Positions 10,604-18,295 of a DNA stretch of 55,522 nt are shown piece after piece. Source of the stretch: an uncultured Prevotella sp. GTDB lineage: Bacteria; Bacteroidota; Bacteroidia; Bacteroidales; Bacteroidaceae. The number at the start of each line of letters is the position of its first letter. The stretch's first letter is position 1. Both the position numbers and the translations under genes were made by a program. The notes beneath the pieces were generated by a model. The model saw only the letters and a list, made by a program, of their open reading frames with translations, was not told where the DNA came from and searched no databases. The DNA is taken from the NCBI GenBank assembly GCA_945873145.1, contig CAMCBZ010000016.1, positions 1 through 55,522 of the forward strand, written 5' to 3'.

Positions 10604-10679
10604 CACATAATACTTAATATACGATATAGGTAAAAAGGCACATAGGACTTAGAATATACGATGTAGGTAAAAAACATAA
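10604..10679 (+). repeat. Two imperfect tandem repeats, unit about 35 bases
   Basis: Copies at about 10604-10636 and 10639-10673 share CACATA..ACTTA followed by a 21-base near-identical block (10616-10636 and 10653-10673, one mismatch). A third partial CATAAG follows. It lies in the leader between susD2 and the GH2 gene. Function unknown. Confidence 0.6.
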
Positions 10680-10687
10680 GTCTAAGG

Positions 10688-10761
10688 GATAACAACGCAG
10701 GATGGATGGGAATCCGCTCCGATAAGACGGAACGTTATTTCCATCCATTTGCAATGTTATC
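10688..10761 (+). repeat. Long imperfect hairpin in the leader of the GH2 gene
   Basis: The nested arms pair as GATAACA (10688-10694) with TGTTATC (10755-10761), GCA (10697-10699) with TGC (10750-10752), and ATGGATGG (10702-10709) with CCATCCAT (10741-10748). A small apical TCCG/CGGA stem lies at 10713-10731. The interruptions are nearly symmetric. It ends 38 bases before the GH2 start codon and is not followed by a T run, so it looks more like an RNA processing or attenuation element than a simple terminator. Confidence 0.55.
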
Positions 10762-10799
10762 ACCATAATTACGTTTACAAAACAAAGACATTTATATAT

Positions 10800-13700
10800 A
10801 TGAGACAACTATTCATAACCCTCTTCGCCGCTATGGTCTGCAGTTATGCGCAGGCCCGCCAAACCTTTAACTTCAATTCCGACTGGCGGATCGACAAGGC
10901 GAAGAAGACCATCACCCTACCCCATGCCTGGAACGAGGACGATGCCTTCCGCGTTTCAAGCTACGACATGAGCCAGGGCATCGTCTGGTACCGAAAGACG
11001 TTCTCTCTCGATGCCCTCCATCTCAAGCCAGGACAGCACGTACTCATCGAGTTCGAGGGTGCCCACATTGCCGCAGAAGTCTTCCTCAACGGCAAACGGG
11101 TGGGACTCCATGAGAATGGCGTGATGGCTTTCGGCTATGACCTCACTCCTTATCTGAAGAAAGGCAAGAACCTCATCGAGGTGCGCACCGACAACCAGAT
11201 GGACTACAAGGAGCAGGCCACGGGCACGCCACTGCAATGGAACTCACGGGCTTTCTTCGCCAACTATGGCGGCATCACGAAAAACGTGTGGCTCCACGTC
11301 ACCGACCCCGTCTATCAGACACTGCCGCTGATGTCGGGACTCGGCACCACGGGAGTCTATGTCTACGGACGCGACTACAGCATACCGGAACATACGGCAA
11401 CCATCTGTGTGGAGAGTCAGGTGAAGAACGACTCCGACCAACCGGTACGCCGTCGCATCGACGTCACGGTGAAAGAGCGCAATGGTGCCGTGCTCTGCCA
11501 TTTCACAGGTGGCGAGACGCTCATCCCTGCTCACACCACAGCAACGCTCCGCGCCGAGCACCGGCAGTCGGGACTGCACTTCTGGTCGTGGGGCTACGGC
11601 TATCTCTACGATGTAGAGACTCGTCTGGCCTCTGCTGACGGACAGAAAGAGGACTGCGTGGTCACGACGACAGGATTCCGAAAGACAGAGTTCAAGCGTG
11701 GCATGGTCTATCTCAACGACCGCGTGATCATGATGCACGGCTATGCCCAGCGCTCCACCAATGAGTGGCCGGGCGTGGGCGCCTCGGTGCCAGCCTGGCT
11801 GAGCGACTACTCCAACCGTCTGCTCGTCAAGTCGGGTGGCAACATTGTGCGGTGGATGCATGTCACGCCTTCCAAACAGGACATCGAGTCCTGCGACCGT
11901 GTGGGCCTCATCCAAGCCATGCCGGCAGGCGATGCTGAGCGCGATGCCAAGGAAAGACAGTGGGTGCAACGATTGGAACTGATGCGTGACGCCATCATCT
12001 ACAACCGCAACAACCCGTCGATTCTCTTCTATGAGTGTGGCAACCAGCGCATCACCGGACAGCACATGATCGAGATGAAGAACCTGCGCAATGCCTACGA
12101 CCCCAACGGTGGGCGCGCCATCGGATGTCGGGAGATGCTCGACCAGCCCGAAGCGGAATATGGTGGCGAGATGCTCTATGTCAACAAGAGCGACACTAAA
12201 CCGATGTGGATGATGGAGTATTGCCGCGACGAGGCCAACCGCCTCTATTGGAACAGCTGGAGCTATCCTTATCATAAGGAAGGCGACGGACCTCTCTACC
12301 GCGGTGAGTCCGCAGCTGCCTATAACCACAACAACGACGAGTTCGTCGCTGAGCTCGTTCGCCGGTGGTACGACTACTATCAGGAGCGGCCGGGCACGGG
12401 CACGATGGTCAACGCCGGTGGCGCGAAGATCATCTTCAGTGACAGTCAGACACACGGACGTTCCAACGAGAACTACCGCACCTCGGGTGTCGTGGATCCC
12501 ATGCGCATCGCTAAGGACGCCTACTACGCTCATCAGGTGATGTGGGACGGATGGGTCGACGACCTCAAGCCCCGCACTTATATCGTGGGACATTGGCAGT
12601 ACGACGAAGGCTTCACGGTGCCCACCATCTATGTGGTGTCCAATGGCGACAGCGTGGTACTGCGGCAGAATGGTCATGTGATACGTCCCGACCGTCACGA
12701 CTACCGCTTCTTATGGACTTTCAAAAACGTGAAGCATGAGAGCGACCGCCTTGAAGCCATCGCCTACGACGGCAAAGGACAGGTGGTGTCACACGACGAG
12801 AAAGTAACGCCGGGACGTCCCGACCACCTCAAGCTCACAACGATTCAGAACCCAACAGGCTGGAAAGCTGATGGTGCGGACGTAGCACTCGTACAAGTAG
12901 AGGTCGTGGACAAAGACGGACACCGCTGTCCGCTTGACGACCGCATGGTAAAGTGGAGCCTCAACGGCCAGGCAGAGTGGCGTGGCGGCATCGCCGAGAA
13001 CAGGCCATACGGGCAGGTTGTCAGCCGTCTCTCGCTGATGGCGAAGAACTTAGATGACGTGCCTACGGCGCAGCGCGATCGCATCTTCAAGCACATCAAC
13101 CACGTTCTCTGCGACACACTGCCCGTGGAGTGCGGCGTGAACCGTGTGATGCTCCGCTCTCTCCCCAAGGCTGGGAAGGTAACGCTCACCGCCACAGCAG
13201 AGGGACTGCCCGAAGCTAAGGTTGAGTTGTTGACTGTTCCCGTCAAGGTGGAAAGTGGACTGTCAGTCTTCCGGCCTTCCGACGGTTTGTCCTGTGACCT
13301 CAGCAGAGGCGAGACTCCTTCTACCCCATCGTTTGTTCCCACTAAGGAAAACGTCTATATCACCGACGTCGTGGCAGGCAGCAACCAGAAAGACGCCACC
13401 CTCAGCTTCGACCGCTATGAGAACACGGCATGGAGCAGCATCGCCAACCGCGACTCAGCATGGATCACCTACACGCTGGCCGAACCGGCAAAGATCAGTG
13501 AGGCTTGTCTGAAGATGGGCGGCTTCCGCAACACCAGCTATCCCATCGCCATCTATGCCGGTGACGTGGAGGTATGGCGCGGCAACACACCCAAATCCCT
13601 CAGCTTTGTGCGACTGCCGCTAAAAGACGCACCCGCCTCACGCACATACACCATCCGCCTCGTCGGTGACACCAGCCTTGGCGATGCTTTCGGTGCCGTG

Positions 13701-13805
13701 AAGGAGATGGACAACCGCAACAATGAGAAGCAGAGCAAAGAACGCAAGACACTCAAGATCATTGAAGCGGAGTGGATCAGAAACATTATTTCGTACGAAC
13801 ATTAG
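10800..13805 (+). CDS. Glycoside hydrolase family 2 protein with C-terminal discoidin-like domain
   Basis: A secreted GH2-type enzyme of 1001 residues, probably a beta-galactosidase or related exo-glycosidase acting on side chains in the periplasm or at the surface. The start is the ATG at 10800 because it gives a clean signal peptide (MRQLFITLFAAMVCSYAQA). Order: sugar-binding jelly roll (about 20-180), Ig-like domain (to about 290), TIM barrel (about 295-600), then accessory beta domains and a C-terminal F5/8-like module (about 850-980, starting NVYITDVVAGSNQKDATLSFD). A Glu in PMWMMEYC (E473) sits where the GH2 nucleophile is expected. At the usual acid/base Asn-Glu pair the sequence is ECGNQ, with Gln at residue 416, so activity is uncertain. 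Hairpin elements flank it on both sides. Confidence 0.85.
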   Translation: MRQLFITLFAAMVCSYAQARQTFNFNSDWRIDKAKKTITLPHAWNEDDAFRVSSYDMSQGIVWYRKTFSLDALHLKPGQHVLIEFEGAHIAAEVFLNGKRVGLHENGVMAFGYDLTPYLKKGKNLIEVRTDNQMDYKEQATGTPLQWNSRAFFANYGGITKNVWLHVTDPVYQTLPLMSGLGTTGVYVYGRDYSIPEHTATICVESQVKNDSDQPVRRRIDVTVKERNGAVLCHFTGGETLIPAHTTATLRAEHRQSGLHFWSWGYGYLYDVETRLASADGQKEDCVVTTTGFRKTEFKRGMVYLNDRVIMMHGYAQRSTNEWPGVGASVPAWLSDYSNRLLVKSGGNIVRWMHVTPSKQDIESCDRVGLIQAMPAGDAERDAKERQWVQRLELMRDAIIYNRNNPSILFYECGNQRITGQHMIEMKNLRNAYDPNGGRAIGCREMLDQPEAEYGGEMLYVNKSDTKPMWMMEYCRDEANRLYWNSWSYPYHKEGDGPLYRGESAAAYNHNNDEFVAELVRRWYDYYQERPGTGTMVNAGGAKIIFSDSQTHGRSNENYRTSGVVDPMRIAKDAYYAHQVMWDGWVDDLKPRTYIVGHWQYDEGFTVPTIYVVSNGDSVVLRQNGHVIRPDRHDYRFLWTFKNVKHESDRLEAIAYDGKGQVVSHDEKVTPGRPDHLKLTTIQNPTGWKADGADVALVQVEVVDKDGHRCPLDDRMVKWSLNGQAEWRGGIAENRPYGQVVSRLSLMAKNLDDVPTAQRDRIFKHINHVLCDTLPVECGVNRVMLRSLPKAGKVTLTATAEGLPEAKVELLTVPVKVESGLSVFRPSDGLSCDLSRGETPSTPSFVPTKENVYITDVVAGSNQKDATLSFDRYENTAWSSIANRDSAWITYTLAEPAKISEACLKMGGFRNTSYPIAIYAGDVEVWRGNTPKSLSFVRLPLKDAPASRTYTIRLVGDTSLGDAFGAVKEMDNRNNEKQSKERKTLKIIEAEWIRNIISYEH

Positions 13806-13813
13806 AGTTTGAG

Positions 13814-13917
13814 TTAACGCTCCGCTACGCGGAATAAAGAATATAGCCGAATATTAAGAATAAATATATTCTCGATATTCGGCTATATTCTTTATACCAT
13901 CGAAGATGGTGCGTTAA
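13814..13917 (+). repeat. Cloverleaf-shaped nested palindrome after the GH2 gene
   Basis: Four stems fit together with no unpaired base at the junction. The closing stem is TTAACGC (13814-13820) with GCGTTAA (13911-13917). Arm 1 is TCCGC-TAC-GCGGA (13821-13833). Arm 2 is a perfect 21-bp stem (13834-13854 with 13875-13895) around a 20-base AT-rich loop. Arm 3 is ACCATC-GAA-GATGGT (13896-13910). It starts 8 bases after the GH2 stop and may end that transcript. The T-shaped geometry also resembles the ends of replicating hairpin elements. Function unknown. Confidence 0.75.
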
Positions 13918-14032
13918 AAGGAAAACAGCCACTTAGGGAGTGAATGAATATGAACATTCATGTAATACTCCGCGCATTAGAGAGCAAGGAAGAATAGCAT
14001 AGTAAGCATGGCAATAATCCAATGATTTTTCG

Positions 14033-14040
14033 TACTTTTG
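14033..14040 (+). promoter_or_regulatory. -7 box for the hybrid sensor gene
   Basis: TACTTTTG, matching TAnnTTTG, 25 bases before the ATG at 14066. This gives the regulator its own promoter, separate from the susC operon. Confidence 0.5.
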
Positions 14041-14065
14041 TACATGACAACATTGACAAAGCCGT

Positions 14066-17000
14066 ATGAAAACAACTAAACACTTAATCGCTTTAGGATT
14101 CTTTCTTTTGTTGACCGTCGCCATGCTCGCCGCCAGCCACAACGAGAGGTACTTCGGTGAGCACCTCTCTGCCATCAACGGACTACCGGGAAACACCATT
14201 AAGGCCATCGCACAAGACGAGGCCGGCTTCATCTGGGTAGGCGGAAAAAGCGGACTGGGACGCTACGACGGCTATCAGTTTGTCAACTATCCCACCAACA
14301 GGATGAGCGGACACCCCGGTGCTCCCCTGCACGTGGGCAACATCCATCTCGACCGCTACAACCATCTGCTGTGGGTGACGACCTCTACCTTTGTCAATGC
14401 CTGCTATGACCTGCGACGCGGTCGCTTTGTCGACTACACTGGCTGCGGCGACATGGAACGTACCTACCGCAAGATACGCTTCCGCCAATCATGTATTCTC
14501 ATGGGTAGTCAGGACTATGGCCTCCGGTTGGTGAAAGTCACCAACGGGCACTTCACCCACCACGACTTTACCGTAGCCACCCATAGCTTGCGCTCCGATG
14601 CCGTGAGAGAGATCGCCCTCGATCACAAAGGCAACTTCTGGGCAGCCACCGACAAAGGCATCGCACGCATTGACACCTTTGGACATTTCCGCCTCTTGTA
14701 TCCACGCACCTCCTTCAACGGCTGCTATCGGGGAAACAATGTCATCCTCGCTCTGTCGAAAGCAGAGCAGGCCGCCTATCTGTTCAAACCCGACGGAAAG
14801 TTGCTCGTCAGAACCACGATCCCCTCGCCACTGGGACATCTGTCAGCCATCAGAGGATGCATCTCATGGCAGGGCAGATGGCTGGTATTCACCGACACCG
14901 AGACCTTCACCATCGACCAGAACACCGGACACCTGAGCAAAGAAGAAGCGTATCAGATACCTAAAGGCTCCAAGCAAAGCCAGTGCGGCGACCTGCAATT
15001 TGTGAGCAACAAAAGCGGAAATCTGTGGATATTCCCGAGGCGAGGGCCGATGCGCTGTCTGAAGCTCGTTGCCGCCATGCCCTTCTCCTCGGAGAAGCAA
15101 GGACTCTTCAAGGTGGTGCGCGGCAACGATGGCCTCTACTATATCGCCTCCTACGGTGCCGGCCTATTTGTCTATGACTACCAAAGCAACCGCCTGGAGC
15201 ACTTCACGGCCGAAGACCCCTACCCCGTCATCCAATCCGACTACTTATACACGATTGCCAAAGACCGCTCAGGATGCATCTGGATAGGCCAGGAAGACAT
15301 GGGACTGACACGTCTCTCCAAGACAAACAGTCTCTTAGCCACCTACTTCATCGATGACCAACGACAAGGCGACAAGACCAACAACATCAGCACTATCTTT
15401 GAGACCACGAAGGGCAGTATACAGCTGTTTACCAATCAGAGGAAACAATACACCTTCTATCCCGGCACAGGCACATTCTCCACAGCCACTGCTACACCTT
15501 ATATTATATACGATCGCATCACCGACCGCCAAGGTCACACATGGGAGGCCACTCGCGGCCAAGGTGTCTTCGTCGACGGCGACAACACATGGTTGCGCTT
15601 CCCCCACCCACAGCAGAAGCCCATGCAGTTTCTCAGACTCAGACTCGACAAGCAGGGGCGCACATGGATGGGCAGCTGGGATGGCGGCCTGTTCTACGCC
15701 CTGCCCGGAAAGCCGGATGCTGTCAGCATCTTCACAGAGCGCGTCAGCGACCTCGCCCTTCTCTCTGACATGCTCTGCGTGGGTACCCTCAACGGCCTCT
15801 ATGTCGGCAATATCGCACACCGGCGCGTGACGGCCCACGACTTTGTCAACTACAGTCCTGTCAACGGACTCTTCCCTGCCGACGAGATCGTCTGTCTGCT
15901 CCCCAGCAAAGGCCGCACGCTATGGGTAGGAACAGAAGGCGGCGGTCTGCTGCACTGCGATTTCAGCCACGGCATGAAGAAAATGAGCTGGAAAGCACTC
16001 ACCACCAAAGAGGGAATGACGAGCAACAACATACGCTCGCTTGCCGCCGACCGCCAGGGATACATTTGGGCAGGCACGGAAAGCGGACTCTGCCGCATCA
16101 ATCCCAAGACACTGGAGGTAAGTCAATTCTATGACGAGGGTAACCTGAGAGCCAACATCTTCTCTGACCGCTGCGCACTCACGCTGCGCAACGGCGACAT
16201 GGCCTTTGGCACACGCAACGGGCTCATCATTGTCAACCCCAGCACACTGCACAACATCGCACAGCGGACGCCCTCACGCGTGACCATCACCAATATGGAC
16301 ATCAATGGTGTCTCGCTCTACGAGGGCCTCGACAGCACACTGCTCGACGCCGCTCTCCCTCAGACCCACGAGATAAAACTCCCGCACGATGTGAATGCAC
16401 TGACCATCCATTTCTCGGACTTCAACTTCCGCAATATCCATTCACAAGTATATCAGTACCGTCTCGAAGGCGTAGATGCAAACTGGCATCCGGGCAGCAG
16501 CGAGGGCAAAGCCATCTACACCAATCTCAATCCGGGGAGTTATGTCTTCCACGTCAGAGCCATGAACCTGCAAAAGGCAGGACCCGAGACCACGCTGACC
16601 ATCGTGATCCGGCAACCGTGGTACAACACGTGGTGGGCATGGGCCTTCTACCTCCTTGCGGCAAGCCTGCTCTTCGGCTATATCTACCGCAACGCACAGG
16701 AGCGCATCAGGCTCCACCGCAAAATGCGGGAAGAGCAGCAGCTCATCGCTTACCGTACCAACCTCTTCACCCATATCGCCCACGAGTTCCGCACTCCGCT
16801 GGCCATCATCTCCAATGCCGTGGAGAAAATCGCCCATCCACAAGGCTCCTCACGGGTGGACATACAGATGGCACAGCGCGGCACGCGACGACTGCTCAGG
16901 CTCGTCAACCAGTTGCTGAACTTCCGCAAGCTGGAAAGCAGCAACATGAAGCTGCATGTGGAGAAAGACGACATCGTGCCCTTCCTGGAGCAGATCTTCT

Positions 17001-18295
17001 CTGATCTTTGGGGTCTCGCACACCAAAAGCGCATCAACTATGTCTTCACGCCTCAGAAAAAACACATGACGCTTGTCTTCGATCATGACTTGGTGGAGAC
17101 CATCGTCTACAATCTGTTGTCAAACGCTGTGAAATATACCCAGGAAGGCGGTCATGTGAACTTGCAAGTGAGCGGCACGCAAGAGCATTTGACCATCACC
17201 GTTAAGGACAACGGCCCCGGACTGACGACCGAGCAACAAACGCAGCTGTTCAAGCCCTTCCTCCACGGCGAGGTGTCGCGCGGCGGCATGGGCATCGGAC
17301 TCTACACCGCCTATCAGAGTGCACGGCTGCACCACGGCAGTCTCGGCTGGACGACCGCAACACCCCACGGCTCCGTCTTCACCCTGTCACTGCCCATGGA
17401 CGCCAACTGCTACGCACCCGAAGAATATGTGATGCGAAGAGTAAACAACCCTCAAGACAATGCACAAAGCACGCAAGCCGACCTGCTCATCCGCGAGATG
17501 GCACCGCAGGCACTCAACGACCAGTGCGTGGCCATCATCGAGGACGATCCCGACATGATGGAACAGATCAACCGCGAGATACAGCCCTATTTCCGCACCC
17601 GCTGCTTTAGCAACGGCCAAAGCGCGCTCGACGGTTTGGCTGAGCAGACACCGTCGCTCGTCTTGTGCGACATCATGCTGCCGGATATGACAGGTTACGA
17701 CATTGTGAAAAAGATGAGGAAGAGTGCCGCCACCGCCACCACGCCCGTCATCCTGCTCACCGCCCTTGACGACGAGAGTCATCAGATCAAGGGCTATCAG
17801 GCCGGTGCCGACGACTATATGGTCAAGCCCTGCAACTTCCATATCCTCATCGCCCGCATGATCAGTCTCATCAAATGGAAACAGGAACGCGACAAGCAGA
17901 CCGAGCAGGCTGCACACGCTGCACAGCAAGACGCCACACAGTCCGCCGCACCATCGGCACAGATTCTGGAAAACAGAGCTGACCTCTACTTCCGCCAACA
18001 GTTAGAGGCTATCGTCGGCAAGCACATCGACGACCCTTCGCTCAACGTCGACAAGCTGGCTGAGCTGATGCACATCGGCCGCACACGGTTCTATGGCAAG
18101 GTGAAGGAGATCTTCGGCATCTCGCCCAACAAATACATCGCCAATCGACGCTTGGAGACAGCAGCCAGCCTGCTCATCGAGGGACAGTACAACGTCACGG
18201 AAGTTGCCTACAAGGTAGGTTTCACCGATCCTGCCTATTTCTATAAATGCTTCAAGCAGAAATACGGCGTCATGCCCAGTAAGTACAAAGGCTAA
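14066..18295 (+). CDS. Hybrid two-component system sensor/AraC regulator of the utilisation locus
   Basis: A single-protein hybrid two-component system of 1409 residues, spanning the inner membrane and controlling the surrounding glycan genes. Order: signal peptide (1-23); two seven-bladed propellers of Reg_prop repeats (many I.WVG..SGL.R motifs, about 25-740); Y_Y_Y domain (about 750-835); transmembrane helix (WWAWAFYLLAASLLFGYIYR, about 856-875); histidine kinase with phospho-acceptor His906 in HIAHEFRTPL; HATPase (NAVKYT, DNGPGL, GIGLYTA); receiver with Asp1202 in LVLCDIMLPDMTG; and an AraC helix-turn-helix ending at the C-terminus (FTDPAYFYKCFKQKYGVMPSKYKG). All key residues are present, so it should be functional. 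The stop codon overlaps that of the convergent esterase gene by 4 bases. Confidence 0.96.
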   Translation: MKTTKHLIALGFFLLLTVAMLAASHNERYFGEHLSAINGLPGNTIKAIAQDEAGFIWVGGKSGLGRYDGYQFVNYPTNRMSGHPGAPLHVGNIHLDRYNHLLWVTTSTFVNACYDLRRGRFVDYTGCGDMERTYRKIRFRQSCILMGSQDYGLRLVKVTNGHFTHHDFTVATHSLRSDAVREIALDHKGNFWAATDKGIARIDTFGHFRLLYPRTSFNGCYRGNNVILALSKAEQAAYLFKPDGKLLVRTTIPSPLGHLSAIRGCISWQGRWLVFTDTETFTIDQNTGHLSKEEAYQIPKGSKQSQCGDLQFVSNKSGNLWIFPRRGPMRCLKLVAAMPFSSEKQGLFKVVRGNDGLYYIASYGAGLFVYDYQSNRLEHFTAEDPYPVIQSDYLYTIAKDRSGCIWIGQEDMGLTRLSKTNSLLATYFIDDQRQGDKTNNISTIFETTKGSIQLFTNQRKQYTFYPGTGTFSTATATPYIIYDRITDRQGHTWEATRGQGVFVDGDNTWLRFPHPQQKPMQFLRLRLDKQGRTWMGSWDGGLFYALPGKPDAVSIFTERVSDLALLSDMLCVGTLNGLYVGNIAHRRVTAHDFVNYSPVNGLFPADEIVCLLPSKGRTLWVGTEGGGLLHCDFSHGMKKMSWKALTTKEGMTSNNIRSLAADRQGYIWAGTESGLCRINPKTLEVSQFYDEGNLRANIFSDRCALTLRNGDMAFGTRNGLIIVNPSTLHNIAQRTPSRVTITNMDINGVSLYEGLDSTLLDAALPQTHEIKLPHDVNALTIHFSDFNFRNIHSQVYQYRLEGVDANWHPGSSEGKAIYTNLNPGSYVFHVRAMNLQKAGPETTLTIVIRQPWYNTWWAWAFYLLAASLLFGYIYRNAQERIRLHRKMREEQQLIAYRTNLFTHIAHEFRTPLAIISNAVEKIAHPQGSSRVDIQMAQRGTRRLLRLVNQLLNFRKLESSNMKLHVEKDDIVPFLEQIFSDLWGLAHQKRINYVFTPQKKHMTLVFDHDLVETIVYNLLSNAVKYTQEGGHVNLQVSGTQEHLTITVKDNGPGLTTEQQTQLFKPFLHGEVSRGGMGIGLYTAYQSARLHHGSLGWTTATPHGSVFTLSLPMDANCYAPEEYVMRRVNNPQDNAQSTQADLLIREMAPQALNDQCVAIIEDDPDMMEQINREIQPYFRTRCFSNGQSALDGLAEQTPSLVLCDIMLPDMTGYDIVKKMRKSAATATTPVILLTALDDESHQIKGYQAGADDYMVKPCNFHILIARMISLIKWKQERDKQTEQAAHAAQQDATQSAAPSAQILENRADLYFRQQLEAIVGKHIDDPSLNVDKLAELMHIGRTRFYGKVKEIFGISPNKYIANRRLETAASLLIEGQYNVTEVAYKVGFTDPAYFYKCFKQKYGVMPSKYKG

